From assembly GCA_009760855.2 (NCBI GenBank), contig WPIO01000001.1, forward strand, positions 1,612,001 to 1,676,000: a DNA stretch of 64,000 bases, in the 5' to 3' direction. Position numbers and translations under genes: made by a program. Positions 53,901 to 63,237 of the stretch are shown here, piece by piece (position 1 is the stretch's first letter; every line of letters starts with the position of its first letter). A model generated the notes under the pieces. It ran no database searches. It had not been told where the DNA came from and saw only the letters and a list, made by a program, of their open reading frames with translations. Source of the DNA: Cristatella mucedo (taxonomy: Eukaryota; Bryozoa; Phylactolaemata; Cristatellidae).

Positions 53901-56900
53901 GAGGGTGAAATACAATTGTACTACTAGGTAAGGTGGTTGCTTTTCAATACGTTGGGACCAAGTTAGTGAGTTTGAATCTGCTGGGCGATCCGCTATCGCC
54001 ACTGCAAGCTGTGGTGATAGTCGTAAAGGCTCATCTGTCGCTATACAAAAGAGGCTATTGAATAAGCTGGAATTTTTTATTATCGTTATTATTACTGTAG
54101 TTAGCTAGGCTTTTGTTATTTTCCGGTGCAAACGTCAGTGTACTAGCAGCTATTGGTTTATTAGTCTAAGTCAGCTTACTTTTCTATATTGGCAATAACT
54201 TTTAAATTAAATTAAATTATTTATTTGTATAGCACCCCAAGAGAACCTAATCTCTTTTCAGGCGGTTCACACATGCCTCCGGGCTCGAGCCCACGACCTC
54301 GGCCAGACGGGGCAAGCACCTTAACCGCTGGACCAAACCTTTTCAACTTATGCACACACATGTATTTATTATAAATAAATGTAATAATTAATAAACATAA
54401 CACACACACACACACATATATATATATGTTCCTTTTTCTCCTCTACTTTTCTTAGTATGTTCATCTTTCAACCTCCTTTCTCTTCCTATGCATTTTACCC
54501 GAGGCTTACACAGCTATTAATATTTTGCATGGAGTATGAAGTATGCGAAACCTTGTGCAGTGGGAATGTTACTATGAAAAAATGGATCGCATGTCATAGA
54601 TTAAAATAATGTTGATATACCTAAAGCTAAAAGGATTGCATGCATGGTTGTCTTTTTAGCATTTAAAACTGTATACTAATTAGTACTTACCTTCTTGTTA
54701 GGTCTGTCATTACTGGTGCCTCTATTTATTCAATTCGTGTTATTCTTCTTGATTCAGATGTGTTTTGTAAAGTTGGGCTAGTTACTACATTAGATGGTGC
54801 TGCCCATGCTCAGTATTAAGTGAGTATTTGGATGGGTTGTTGGGTGGATGGAAAGATTGAGGTTAGGGGGAGAGAGACAGACAGACAGAGACAGAGAGTG
54901 GTGTTGAGTGGGCATCGGTTCAGATCCGAAGGACGGAAGAACATCGTGCTAGAAGAATAGATAAGCTCATGTGGAATAAAGTAGTTAAATGGTCGGAATG
55001 TTCTGAAACTTAGTGATGCATGAGATTGTCAACCAATTTTGAATTTTGTAGGAGACCTATGCAGTCTGTCAATCCTTTGATCAGAACAAACCAAGGTGGT
55101 AGGCAAGGACAGAGCTCACCTCAAACGACTGCTGATTACATAGTCAAAGGTCTCTGCTGCTCTTAATGCTATACATGAATTCATATACTAGCTTGTGAGG
55201 CACTCGCGGAGTGCATTGCTTTGCTCAGCAGCACGGACAGTAATAATAATAATAATAATAAAGCACTTGATAAAGCGCCCTCAGAGAACTCAATCTCTTT
55301 CTAGGCGCTTTACATTTGCTGCAAAGGGAAATGCAATTGAATGGGGAGTAATATCATGCTTGATAAACAAACAAAATGAATAACATGGACAGTGGGGTCG
55401 TTACACGAACTGAAGGTGCGGTCTTCAAAGTATTTAAGCTTGGTGAGAGCGAAGCTGAACGTCTTCAGTCAGAAGAGCAGACGGTGAGGTGCGATGATCG
55501 ATAAGGACGTATTTCGGATGGATAAGCTGTAGCAAAGAATGAATAGACTGGACAGCGAGTGACAAGAGTCGTGAAGTCGATACACTAGTTACTGGAACAC
55601 CAGTCTATGTCACACAAATGGTATGGCGTTTCACTAATCAGAATGCACAGTCCTGGCGAAGTAAAGGTTAGAATGATGGATTTTTTCCCTGAATTTGATT
55701 CCTGCCGGCAGCCCCATCTTTTAGTAATCAATCTTTTACATTGGCTACCTTTGACTGACATGCTTAAGAAGATTGCACACCGCACCAGTATGATTAGATG
55801 ATAGTCGCACATTGTTTGAGTCTTACCTGTCTCACCTCACCGAGACCAGTCTGTGTCATATGACGGTCAAGTCTCAACTAAGGCTAACAGGCTTACATCG
55901 TGCTTGTTCCTCCTAGGCCTGCTTTTGGGCTACCTTCCAATCTCTGCTTTGTCCAGCCATTTGACCTAGTTAGTAATTCGAGCTCCCACAGGACCATCGC
56001 TTTCACTCCTGGCTTCTACTCCTATGTCTTGGCTTAGCAGTTAAGGTACTCACAGTTTGCGACCAAGATCTCAGTTTCGATTCATGCAGCATGCTGTCAT
56101 TTATTACACGTTGCAATTGAGGTGGCTGCTGCTAGAGCTTTTCTGCTGCTACATAAACGAAGCTGTTGAATTTGCTATTTTTTTGTAGTCTGGTCACACT
56201 CAGGCTGAATAGTCGTTACTCAACGAAAATATCTTTTCACTCGCAGCCAAAACTCATGGCTCTTTTCCATCTGTACTTTGCTGCTGCTCCTTTGCTATTG
56301 ACTGTCGTGGCAGCTCCCGGCATTTTTCTTTATGCTGTGAAAAGCTGCTGGCTGTTCATTGCATGCCTAAAAGCGACTTGAGCCTGGAGCGCCCTCTGGA
56401 TAACCCCACTCAGAAGCTAATGTCTTTGTGGAGTTACAGAGGTATGTAGATAGTTGGTGCACCGGGATTATGCATCTGTCAATAAATCGCTGCACACACA
56501 GTTGGAGAATAGATAGGAACTCGCTAGGTGCTCTGAACTGGTTTGCTAGTTGAGTTGTGACTTCGTTGAACCAGTCAGTGTATCTCTTGTATGATTGGCT
56601 CGGTGTTAAGCAGTGAGTAGGGGCACTGAGGCTGATGCGTGGCCGCCCGGCTAGGGGCATTGGCTCGTTACAATGTGTTTCCCATAAAGAGGCAATATCG
56701 TTAGCTAAGGTGAACATGCCCCTTAAAAGGCTTACAGGGCGGACGATCGTACAAAATGAGCTTAGTTTGGCCGTTCTTGAATACTTTTATTCTTCTGCTG
56801 TTAATTTTTTTGGGCGGCACTGTATAGTCGCAGCATCAAGATGCCGCACAAGTGTGGATGCGCTGGCTGCATCGGATGTCCTTTTTTTAACAGACATCTC

Positions 56901-59900
56901 TCTCGCTGACTCCGAGCTTTTCGTCGGCCATTGATTGGCACGGTTTTCGTAAAGTGGCTGCAACATTTGAGTCGCCATTTTCGTTTCCAGTGCGATGATT
57001 GGTTGAACAGTGCTGTATGCCAGCATTTTTGGCTAGGTGAAGGCATGTTAGCTGACTGGAGCGTCGGCTGCTAGGTGGCTCACGAGCTTTCTCGCTCGTG
57101 CTTGATCTATGCTAGTGTGCTCTGTTGCATAGGCGTCAGCAGCGTGTGCAGGCACCAGACACCCACTCGAATCTGCTCGAAGCTTCTCTTCGTCTCCGCT
57201 GTTCCCAAGCATCATTACGGTGAAGCCCTACTTTAGCAACGGTGCAGCGCTCCACGTGCAAGCCCCATCGCTGCGAGCGGCCGGCGATTAGGCTCTTAAA
57301 CTTAAAACTTCTTGTCATGGAACCGTCTGGAAGTGCCCTTTTTAGCGCGCTGTTTAAAAAACATCGCTAGACGTATTATTATTGGTACAGCCGCATGGAG
57401 GCATAAGAGAGCTGAATTCTTTTTTGCAGCACTTGTCATAGGCTGCAATAAATTATAAATTGTGAGGTTTCCTACGATTATCTAAGTGGTTTCCTACGAT
57501 TCTCGAAGTGTGACAGAGGGGAGTGGCCTCTAGTTGCTGAACAGTGCAACACGAATGCTTGCAGTAGGCGTAGGCATGTAAGTGTGTACCCTTGCCATCT
57601 TTAGCCGGATCGTATTATGTACTAGACCTATAGTGTTATGCAATGAACAGACTGCCGTAATTGTTTGGCTGGGCCAAAGCAGGTGCATTATGAAAACGTT
57701 GAAGTGTGTCAAAATAAAAATTTGCTGTGGCATCAAGCCAGGCTAATGCAGTGCTGAGCCGACCACATCTAAGCTATGCAGTTTCTGAACACGAGTATTT
57801 GTGACCTGCATTTAAGCTGCCTTTAGGAAATCGGTCTTAGTTTTGGATGCACCTTGTAATAAGAATAATAATACATTTCTATAGCGCCAGCAGAGAACTC
57901 AATCTCTTGGTAGGCACTTTACCGGTGCTGTAAATAAAGCATGGCCACATGTTGTCACCAATAAAACTGCTTTTTATTCGTAAGCCTGAAGTTTTCATAC
58001 TCCTCCAGTAGCTAAAACAAAGCCATGTCATACTGGATGCTCTCGATCGAGAGCATCGCTACCCGCACTATCGTCTGTCAGTGACTGGACTGGCATGCAA
58101 GCTAACTTTCTTAAATGAGCCAACTTGCCTAGCTATGGCCTATATCAGTGACACATTAGTTTTTAAACAAGGTTTGATGAGCCGTGATTTGCCGTGCACC
58201 TTGTGGCATACTAAGTTGTTGCGTTTGAGGCGCACTGTGTACTGCTGCACCAGCCGAGCCGGCCGAGCCTCGCCTACACTGGTAGCCACGGGTATCAGAA
58301 GCCATCCCGCGACGCGACTCGAACTGGCGGAAACAAAATTTCCTAAATTTTGTTCCCTCGCCTCCCCGAAGGAATCGCAGTTAGCCAAAGGCCATCGCTC
58401 GCCCCGATAGCCATTCGATGAACGCCGACCCAGCGGCCTCAGGCCAGCAGCCAAATGCCAGCCAAACACGTCAACGGCGCGCTTGTGCGCTCACGCACTG
58501 TCGAAATGGGCACTCGATGTGTACGTAAGTGCATGCACCGTGCGTGGACTCTAGCTATGGAGGACTGTAGCTTGCCTGCACGACACACACGTGCAAGGCT
58601 GCCAGCAATGATGGCAAGGCTGGCAAATTATGGTTTTATAGAAATGAACGAACACAACCTTCATGCCCTTTGATGCATTGTCTTTCATGTTATCCATGCT
58701 TCAATCGATTATGCAATTAAAAGCATTTTGTGGCTGATGCATTAGGACAATCTTGAATCTGATCCAATTTCGTATGTATTTTCCGATAAACAGCTTATCG
58801 TCAATTCGTGGCAGGCTATAGACCTACGTTTCAGAAACGTTTCCCAAGTCGGCTGCTGCTTGGCCTTGCCGACAGCCTCCCTGTAGATTGTTTTATTGGC
58901 AAGTACTCTTGATAATTTTATTGTTGATTGCTGTCACTGCATACTAAGGAAAGTTGGGCTAGTAATTATAAGAAAACGAATAATAATATTTGTATTGGAC
59001 CATAAGATAACTCTCTTTCTAGGAGAGGAGGCATGTCAATTGGTTACTGATAATGTCCACAGTGTTAGCATGCGCATGCACACAGAGTACGATTCACTCG
59101 GACCGAACGAATGCCACCAGTAGCAGGTGGTTTTCAGCTCCTTTTAAATGGCATCAAGTCAGGGGATGCCATCACATCTGTTGGGAGTGAGTTAAATACT
59201 GGCAGCATTCGAACTGAAGGCATGTTCTCTAAAGTATTTAAGCTTGGTGAGAACACAGCTGAACATCTTCAGTCAGAAGAGCAGACGGTGAGATGCGATG
59301 ATCGATGGGGAGGTATTTCGGATGGATAAGCTGTAGCAAAGAATGAATAGACTGGAAAGTGAGTGGCTGGAGTCATGAATTCGATACACTACTTACTGGA
59401 GCACCAGTGCATGTCACCAAAGTGGTATGGCGTTTCAGTTGCAGTGTTCACAAGCCCAGCTGCAGAGTTTTGAATCAAGGATAAGCATCGTATTGCAAAG
59501 GCTGCAAGACCTGCAAGTACTAACTAGGTTTTTGTGGTGTAGTCGTGATGTCACAATTGCATGTCTCGCTTAGTTGTTTTAACCTTATCTAAGCAGTTGC
59601 AACATCAAGCTTCTAGCCGGCCTGTGTGTTAATGCATGCTGACACTGCACGTGCTGCCACTAAGCATTTTTACACGTTGACACTTAGCATGTTTCCTCTA
59701 GCTATGATGTTATGCTTGTTGACTGTGCTTGCTACCGCTAACCGTTTGCCCTCCGAACGAAGGATAAAGCTTGCATGCAATACAAGCACATGCTGCCATG
59801 CATGCACATGCTGCCATACATGCACATGCTACCATGTGCCGGCTTCTCTTCTATTGCTTCTTGCAATCGGCCGGCTGGGTACTGTGGTCCGTGCCGTCCG

Positions 59901-62597
59901 CACTCACACTCGAAATGGGGTCGCCGTGGCAGAAAATCGTCGGCCATCATGTTGCCATTTCAGCTCGCAAAAAGCCCAGAATGGAGCCGGAGGTCAGCCG
60001 TTAGAAGTTACAGTTAGATATCATAGCTAGAGCGAGGGATGGACAGCCGTAAGCGCTGCCACTGAAAGTCTTTCCAGGGTTGCTGCTTCGAATCTGGCTG
60101 CTGCCCGCGAGCGGGCCTGTGCCTGTATCTGTTCCCGACTGAAGCACTGATGCTTCGTCGTCGATTGCATGCAGATCGACAGCTTGCTCGACGTCAGCCA
60201 GCCGTGCTACGGTCAGCTGGAGAAGATCACCGGTGCTGAGAGTGCCAACGCGGCGGTAGCCGCTTTCGACAAAGGCGCCAATCGCACGGTCGGTGATGTC
60301 ATCCATCCACCATTCCCCGAGCAGCCGACGTCGTGCTGCAGCTTGATCGCTGCCGCCGCCGCCATTCGTATGAGGGCAAAAGCCTCGCCTTTTGCGCTCA
60401 ATCGTTTGAATGTCGTTTCAGTGGGAGCCGAAGCCGATGCGGGTGCTACTGCTAGCGCTCACCGACGGCACCCTCAGGGACGTGCAGGCATTTGAATACC
60501 GCCCCGTGCCGGCGCTGTCTGTCGACCTGCCCGCCGGCACCAAGGTACGGCATCTCAGGCCTTACGCTGCTGTGGCCGCAGCGCCGCGGCGCTGGGCGGC
60601 TCTGCTCGCTTGTCGTGAGCGCCCGGTCTTCCGCGCAGGTTCTGCTCCGTGGACCACTAATGTGCCGCTCTGGGACCCTGCTGCTCACCGCAGCCAACGT
60701 TTGCGTGCTCGGTGGCGAGGTGGAGGCCCTGGGAGCTAGCAACTGCCAGCGAGCCGTGCTTCAGCGAGCCTTGTGAGTCAGCGCACCCTCCCCTCCCCTG
60801 GCAGTGCATGGCCGCCGTCGCTCAGTGTGGCGGCCACTGCGCTCAGCGCTACTCCCTCTCTTCTCTACTACGGAGCTCTGGAGTGCCTACACGACGGCTA
60901 CGACACCAGTATGTTCTCTCGCCCACTTTCGTCGCCTGGGCATTATGCAACAGTCATCAAGTCCACAACTCGTCATGCTAATAACTGGACGTCGTTCATC
61001 GCTCTACTTGTGCCGACGCTGGCACACGATCGAGCCCCTATGTCAGCACCCTTTTTTTTTGGGCCGGCGGGCAATCTCATGTTCATGCAAGCACGACGAT
61101 CGTTTGCAGGAGCGAGGCTGGCCTGGAGACGAAAGACGCTCTGCCGACTGGCCTCTCGAATCGTGCTGCATCGACTGCGGCACCTTGCGCCAGGCCGTCG
61201 GCAGGTGTTGCTGCTGCTGCTGCTGCTGTCGGGCGAACGTCAGGTGTCGCAGCTGCGACCGCGTCCAGATCGGCCGGTAGCAATCGTGTCGTGACGTCAG
61301 CAGCTCCGGCATCGGCTCGAAGGGCAGTGTCAGGTACCGAGAAACTCTTGCCCCGAAACGTCCACTTCTGGTAGCTTCTTTCGCTGCCCGTGCTTGCTAT
61401 CCCAACTCGTGGCTGCTAACTTTGTGCTCCTAGAGGCACTCTGATGTTGCAGCGCTTCCGTCCAGTGAGGCGGCAACTGAGCAAACGAATGGGTTGATGG
61501 GAGCAGCCGTGAGCTGCCCATATCGGTGCTAAAACTGGCGTTGTAAAATTTGTCTTGCTGTTCACGGTGCGATTCCCCGAATCTGCCGTGTGTGCACTAG
61601 GGTTGAACGTGAGAGGCGCAGAGAGTCCCCAGTTTCGACGGATTCAGTTCAGTTCAGCCTTGACAGAAGCTGAAAGCTACGTCAATTAATGGAGATCACA
61701 GTTTGCTTTAATGAAGGGCTGGCAGCACAAGCAAAGCAGAAAGCAGGTGGCTTCTCCCCCTCTGTCTTTCACCTAGCGGCCAGAATGGTTTTGAAGTTGT
61801 CTTATCCTGCCATGATCTACCGTCGTCTAGTGCTGCTATATTGGCTGAGGGTATTATTACCAAGACCAAGTCCTACATGGGGATGCGGTTGATCTACGGT
61901 TGTTTGGTGTCTGACGTAGCTATTTGGATTGCCACTTACAATTCGCTTGCGTTTGCCTGCACGGCCATAGAATGCCTTCTTTATTTAATCACGTGCTGCG
62001 TCTGACACTCTCTTCAGTGGCACCGATGCTACATGTCGAAATTTTACATACCTGCTTGCTATGTTCCATGTGTATACCTGTCGGCATATTCATTGTAACG
62101 TGTCTGGTGATCCGGTGATTCGGTGCATGCATGCCCCTGTGCACATGTATGCTCCTGTTTCGAGCCAGGTCTTTGAGCTGGTTGGCCCGTGACGTTCCTT
62201 GCCGGGCCATCGGCTGTTAGCACGAAAAGCAATGACCCCAATGTCAAACTTAGCGCCACTTTTCAAGTCATTGGCCAGTATCACTCTCACCTGAATACAG
62301 ACTGCCCTTGCGTGGCCCGTGGTATCTGACTCCCCCCCCCTTGATTTTAAGGATAAGGTTGCAAAGGCTTGCTTTTGGATCAGGTCAGCTTAGGCTGCTT
62401 CATTCACCAGCAATGTGCTGCCTTGCCGGCCGGACTGGTAGTGCTGTGCTGGCGTAGTGGCAAAGTGAGAACTCCCATCCATAAGTGATTAAACCATTGC
62501 TAGTAGGCATGCAATTATGTCTCCTCATTCGGTCTTCCTAGAATTTCCATTTGCAGATCCTATACCAGCCACGAAGCAGGAAAGAACTGAGCCTGAG
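44199..62597 (+). CDS. RMI1: RecQ-mediated genome instability protein 1, 5' part (seven exons seen)
   Basis: RMI1 is the OB-fold scaffold of the BLM-TOP3A-RMI dissolvasome, which dissolves double Holliday junctions in the nucleus. Exons 44199-44309, 51655-51801, 60175-60288, 60422-60544, 60639-60772, 61110-61333 and 62557-62597 join in phase into about 298 codons with no stop. The start ATG sits in CCACCATGAGC. The N-terminal helical (DUF1767) region has WLEACVAWILEE and YNQWLVADLHEI; the OB fold has SLLDVSQPCYGQLEKI, WEPKPMRVLLLALTDGT, FEYRPVPALSVDLPAGTK and VCVLGGEVEAL, all close to human RMI1 as remembered. Exons 6-7 are a low-complexity Ala/Ser/Thr/Arg linker. The human protein is about 625 aa, so the C-terminal exons, including the RMI2-binding OB fold, should lie to the right of the window. 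Confidence 0.9.
44854..45051 (+). CDS. Candidate in-frame cassette exon in RMI1 intron 1
   Basis: After a strong pyrimidine-rich acceptor (CAACTTTCAG) a 66-codon open stretch ends at a possible donor GTAGCT. It would join exon 1 and exon 2 in phase 0 on both sides. The product includes SDSLVQQAQRVLSEAVVESM and a PKPKPQPSNLEEEKTSE segment, coding-like in composition. RMI1 relatives have no insertion here as I recall, and it would split the N-terminal helical domain, so it may be an alternative exon or chance. Confidence 0.3.
45740..46630 (-). mobile_element. LINE family 1 copy, minus strand, with internal insertion
   Basis: The left end has a minus-oriented 3' module. After about 45800-45990 of foreign GC-rich sequence it resumes with ATATGTTGTAAAGGAAAC. 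The coding part includes PRTNPKPSGDRGFSPYVPKA and IYQADYQLFKVLLLTFRPLL. It lies in RMI1 intron 1, antisense to the gene. Confidence 0.75.
46684..47500 (-). mobile_element. LINE reverse transcriptase upstream part, minus strand
   Basis: The minus strand encodes LADRFSAFWVNKLDKIKGPI, then ITSIISMSLASGLVAAPFKK and ADVGPIIKKAMLVQENFSNY, the classic start of a LINE RT domain (LKKP....NYRPxS). It differs from LINE family 1 and may belong to family 2. Several stops break it. Confidence 0.75.
47859..47951. repeat. (CA)n and (CT)n compound microsatellite
   Basis: About 75 bp of CA dinucleotides, followed by about 15 bp of CT. Confidence 0.97.
48475..48545 (+). repeat. Orphan LINE 3' module
   Basis: AGCAAATGTAAAGTGCCTAG, then GAGTTCTCTTAGGGCTAGAT and a T/A-rich tail. 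The left hairpin arm is intact, the right one degraded. Confidence 0.6.
48588..48727 (-). repeat. tRNA-derived SINE, type B, minus strand
   Basis: ATTCATTTGGATAGCGCCCC, CTATTCAGGCGCTTCACATA and GTGCTCGAGCCCATGGCC end in the A-box part CACCTTAACTGTTGGACCAA. It has the same organisation as the copy at 28514. Confidence 0.8.
48875..48960 (+). repeat. Orphan LINE 3' module with long ATT tail
   Basis: AGTAAAGCGCCTAGAAAGAG, then GTTCTCTAAGGGCGCTTTAT and CAAGTGC followed by nine or so ATT units. No LINE coding sequence precedes it. Confidence 0.85.
49000..51058 (+). mobile_element. LINE family 1, plus strand, split by an inverted LINE copy
   Basis: The plus-strand LINE runs from about 49000 to 49459 ([34 protein letters not shown]) and resumes at about 50498 (CHITPLLIDLHWLPVKQRID, DFKVLSLTFRSLHSLARAYL). 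It ends in the 3' hairpin module and ATT tail at 50990-51058. Joining the two parts restores the expected order of the LINE. Confidence 0.85.
49460..50497 (-). mobile_element. LINE family 1, minus strand, best preserved 3' copy
   Basis: One uninterrupted 251-codon frame on the minus strand (50441-49686) starts [20 protein letters not shown] and contains [40 protein letters not shown] and SSYAPKAWNSLPTCVRTSPD. The left end has the hairpin module with an (AAT) tail. It is 5' truncated just upstream of the RT end and sits inside a plus-strand LINE. Its intact frame marks a young copy. Confidence 0.9.
51058..51240 (+). repeat. tRNA-derived SINE, type A, best copy
   Basis: It starts GGTGAGCCGTAATGGCTCAC with the A box TGGCTCACTAGGTAAGGTGG; the B box is GGTCGTGGGTTCGAATCTTG. 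The body GCCACTGCAAGCAGTTGTGA, then TAGGCTCTTCTGTCGCTATA and GAGGCTGTCAAATCAGCTAG, ends in a short ATT tail. It is inserted directly at the tail of the LINE to its left. Confidence 0.88.
51655..51801 (+). CDS. RMI1: RMI1 exon 2
   Basis: This exon has 49 codons in phase 0 between acceptor TCGTGCAG and donor GTACGT. It encodes LTQDQVNLAVYNQWLVADLH and then PPEILTKGSMTLTGSYCVQ. The human equivalent has the same Q-x-W-L-x-x-D-L pattern followed by LP..IL...KG.L.G.Y.LQ. Confidence 0.9.
51995..52860 (+). mobile_element. LINE family 1 copy, plus strand, no 3' tail
   Basis: It encodes VRNLGVLFQSDFSLDD and, in other frames, the LTPLLADL, LTFRSLNSLAPAYLSDLLPH and FGDRAFSSYAPKAW blocks. It stops before the hairpin module and is followed at once by another copy. 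It lies in RMI1 intron 2. Confidence 0.75.
52870..53800 (+). mobile_element. LINE family 1 copy, plus strand, with 3' tail
   Basis: A second, tandem copy starting at nearly the same internal point as the one before. Its blocks include [18 protein letters not shown] and DLHWLPVKQRIDFKVLSLTF. It ends with the module AAAGCACCTAGAAAGAGATG and AGGGTGCTTTATC and an ATT tail. Confidence 0.8.
53870..54080 (+). repeat. LINE 3' module followed by SINE type A
   Basis: TATGTAAAGTGCCTAAAAAG...GAGGGTGAAATAC is a degraded module. CTAGGTAAGGTGGTTGCTTT, CTATCGCCACTGCAAGCTGT and GCTCATCTGTCGCTATAC are the SINE-A head and body. Confidence 0.7.
54212..54345 (-). repeat. tRNA-derived SINE, type B, minus strand
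   Basis: TTATTTGTATAGCACCCCAA, CTCTTTTCAGGCGGTTCACA, GGGCTCGAGCCCACGACC and CACCTTAACCGCTGGACCAA follow the type-B order. Confidence 0.78.
54430..55235. other. RMI1 intron 2 segment, nothing recognised
   Basis: AT-rich DNA. A short GA/CA-rich stretch lies at about 54870-54900. No repeat family or exon is seen. Confidence 0.35.
55240..55620 (-). mobile_element. LINE family 1 tail joined to a third LINE subfamily
   Basis: An (AAT)n tail and the hairpin module (55250-55330) are followed by C-terminal sequence that differs from family 1: GCGGTCTTCAAAGTATTTAA, CAGTCAGAAGAGCAGACGG and GGATAAGCTGTAGCAAAGAA. The same variant occurs at 59.1-59.5 kb, so it is a real subfamily. Confidence 0.7.
55650..55900 (+). 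mobile_element. Short plus-strand LINE relic
   Basis: One frame reads LHWLPLTDMLKKIAHR, like the DLHWLPVKQRIxFK block of the LINE C-terminus. The surroundings are too decayed to assign a family. Confidence 0.4.
56033..56178 (+). repeat. Degraded SINE type A
   Basis: TTGGCTTAGCAGTTAAGGTA is an A-box-like start. GCTGCTGCTAGAGCTTTTCT, GCTGCTACATAAACGAAGCT and GTTGAATTTGC parallel the type-A 3' body. Confidence 0.5.
56391..57026 (-). other. Unrecognised coding-like block in RMI1 intron 2
   Basis: Two minus-strand open frames lie end to end. The upstream one (57026-56787) has an ATG in AAAATGG context and reads MATQMLQPLYENRANQWP. The other (56717-56367) reads SQSYKRYTDWFNEVTTQLAN and RFIDRCIIPVHQLSTYLCNS. 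Composition is coding-like but no family is recognised and I see no intron joining them. It could be a nested gene, a transposase relic or chance. Confidence 0.2.
57855..57940 (-). repeat. Orphan LINE 3' module, minus strand
   Basis: AATAATAATACATTTCTATA, GCGCCAGCAGAGAACTCAAT and CTCTTGGTAGGCACTTTACC: a minus-oriented tail and hairpin with no coding part. Confidence 0.7.
58038..58059. repeat. Perfect 22-bp palindrome
   Basis: The half-site GATGCTCTCGA is followed directly by its reverse complement TCGAGAGCATC, with no spacer. Its role, if any, is unknown. Confidence 0.9.
58980..59640 (-). mobile_element. Third LINE subfamily copy, minus strand
   Basis: It shares long blocks with 55385-55620 (AAAGTATTTAAGCTTGGTGA, TTCAGTCAGAAGAGCAGACG, GATGGATAAGCTGTAGCAAA). 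It extends left into GGTTTTCAGCTCCTTTTAAA and TGGCATCAAGTCAGGGGATG, the family-1-like C-terminal region. Confidence 0.7.
59765..59842. repeat. Short tandem repeat with about 18-bp unit
   Basis: Four or so variants of CACATGCTGCCATGCATG follow each other. The frames across it encode only His/Ala/Met or Cys/His repeats. Confidence 0.85.
60175..60288 (+). CDS. RMI1: RMI1 exon 3 (3' border uncertain)
   Basis: The acceptor GCATGCAG ends at 60174. The exon begins IDSLLDVSQPCYGQLEKITG, the family's (I)NSLVDVSQPAYSQIQKL block. The donor is ambiguous: GTCGGT at 60289 and GTAGCC at 60256 both keep phase 0, which the next exon needs. GTGATG at 60293 has a better consensus but gives the wrong phase. The frame stays open across the following intron without a stop. 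Confidence 0.82.
60422..60544 (+). CDS. RMI1: RMI1 exon 4
   Basis: This exon has 41 codons in phase 0 between acceptor CGTTTCAG and donor GTACGG. It encodes WEPKPMRVLLLALTDGT and YRPVPALSVDLPAGTK, strands of the first OB fold, closely matching the family's WE.KPSRMLMLQLTDG and Y.PIP.L..DLPPGTK. Confidence 0.92.
60639..60772 (+). CDS. RMI1: RMI1 exon 5
   Basis: The acceptor CCGCGCAG ends at 60638. It encodes VLLRGPLMCRSGTLLLTAAN and VCVLGGEVEAL, the end of the first OB fold. The donor GTGAGT at 60773 leaves phase 2. The unspliced frame would read TTG TGA at once, so intron retention would end the protein right after the OB fold. Confidence 0.9.
61110..61333 (+). CDS. RMI1: RMI1 exon 6 (low-complexity linker)
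   Basis: The acceptor CGTTTGCAG ends at 61109 and the donor is GTACCG at 61334. Entering in phase 2, it reads 74 codons without a stop. The product is rich in Ala, Ser, Thr, Arg and Gly, with LSEAGLETKDALPTGLSNRA and an alanine run encoded by a GCT repeat at about 61206-61226. It leaves in phase 1, which is what exon 7 needs. No homology is claimed; the call rests on phase, splice sites and position. Confidence 0.68.
62557..62597 (+). CDS. RMI1: RMI1 exon 7 (small exon; gene continues)
   Basis: A 41-nt exon between acceptor CCATTTGCAG and donor GTGAGT. With the G carried from exon 6 it reads DPIPATKQERTEPE in frame; the other two frames are less plausible and one has a stop. It leaves phase 0. 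No further exon was recognised between 62598 and 64000. Confidence 0.62.
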
Positions 62598-62599
62598 GT

Positions 62600-63235
62600 G
62601 AGTCGTTGATTGCCTAAGGTTGCCATCTGTTTTCTTAGATAGCACCCTGATACATATTTTTGCCTTGTGCTTTTCTGGCTGACGACATGTGATATGGGGG
62701 CTAGTGGCAATTTGTAATACCAGCTTTGCATGTTCTTTATTTGCCAGCTGATTTCTTTATTTCGTGTGGTATAACGTCATAGCATAGTAACAGTAAACAC
62801 ATCCGTTCCCCTCAGCATTTGTCTATATGGTAATCGAACCCTACTCTCCAAGGTTTAACTAGGTGTAATAACAAACTCCCAGACTACCAAAACTTGAGCA
62901 TAGCTGTATGCAGACACCATAAATATGCAGATTTTTAGATCAGTAACATGTCATACACTACAGTTGAGGTAGTGGAAACAAGCCACGAAAATAAGCAGGC
63001 TGTTAGCAAAGAGGCAAGTGTTTCACAGGAGTTGTTAGCAATGGTCACATAATTCTAAAGATAAGATAGTGTGAAGAGACTAGGCACTCTTGCTTATGTG
63101 ACTACGTCTTTTAAATTAATCATCCTTATTTTATAGTTAGGTTGACGTGATGTTTACAGCTCAAACACTTTGGTGCATCAACATTATTCTTTCACTTTGT
63201 CGCCAAGAGTTGGAGCAATGCTTATGCTCTAAAGA
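62600..63235. other. RMI1 intron 7 sequence, nothing recognised
   Basis: AT-rich DNA after the last recognised RMI1 exon. No further splice-supported exon was found. Confidence 0.35.
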
Positions 63236-63237
63236 AC

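Noticed and set aside
60804..61294. Long plus-strand frames of 158-173 aa after RMI1 exon 5
   Set aside because: They lie mostly in the intron in other frames. The frame that fits the RMI1 phase between good splice sites is a different one (61110-61333).
61043..61312. Minus-strand Gln/Ala-rich frames
   Set aside because: They are shadows of the GCT repeat and linker in RMI1 exon 6.
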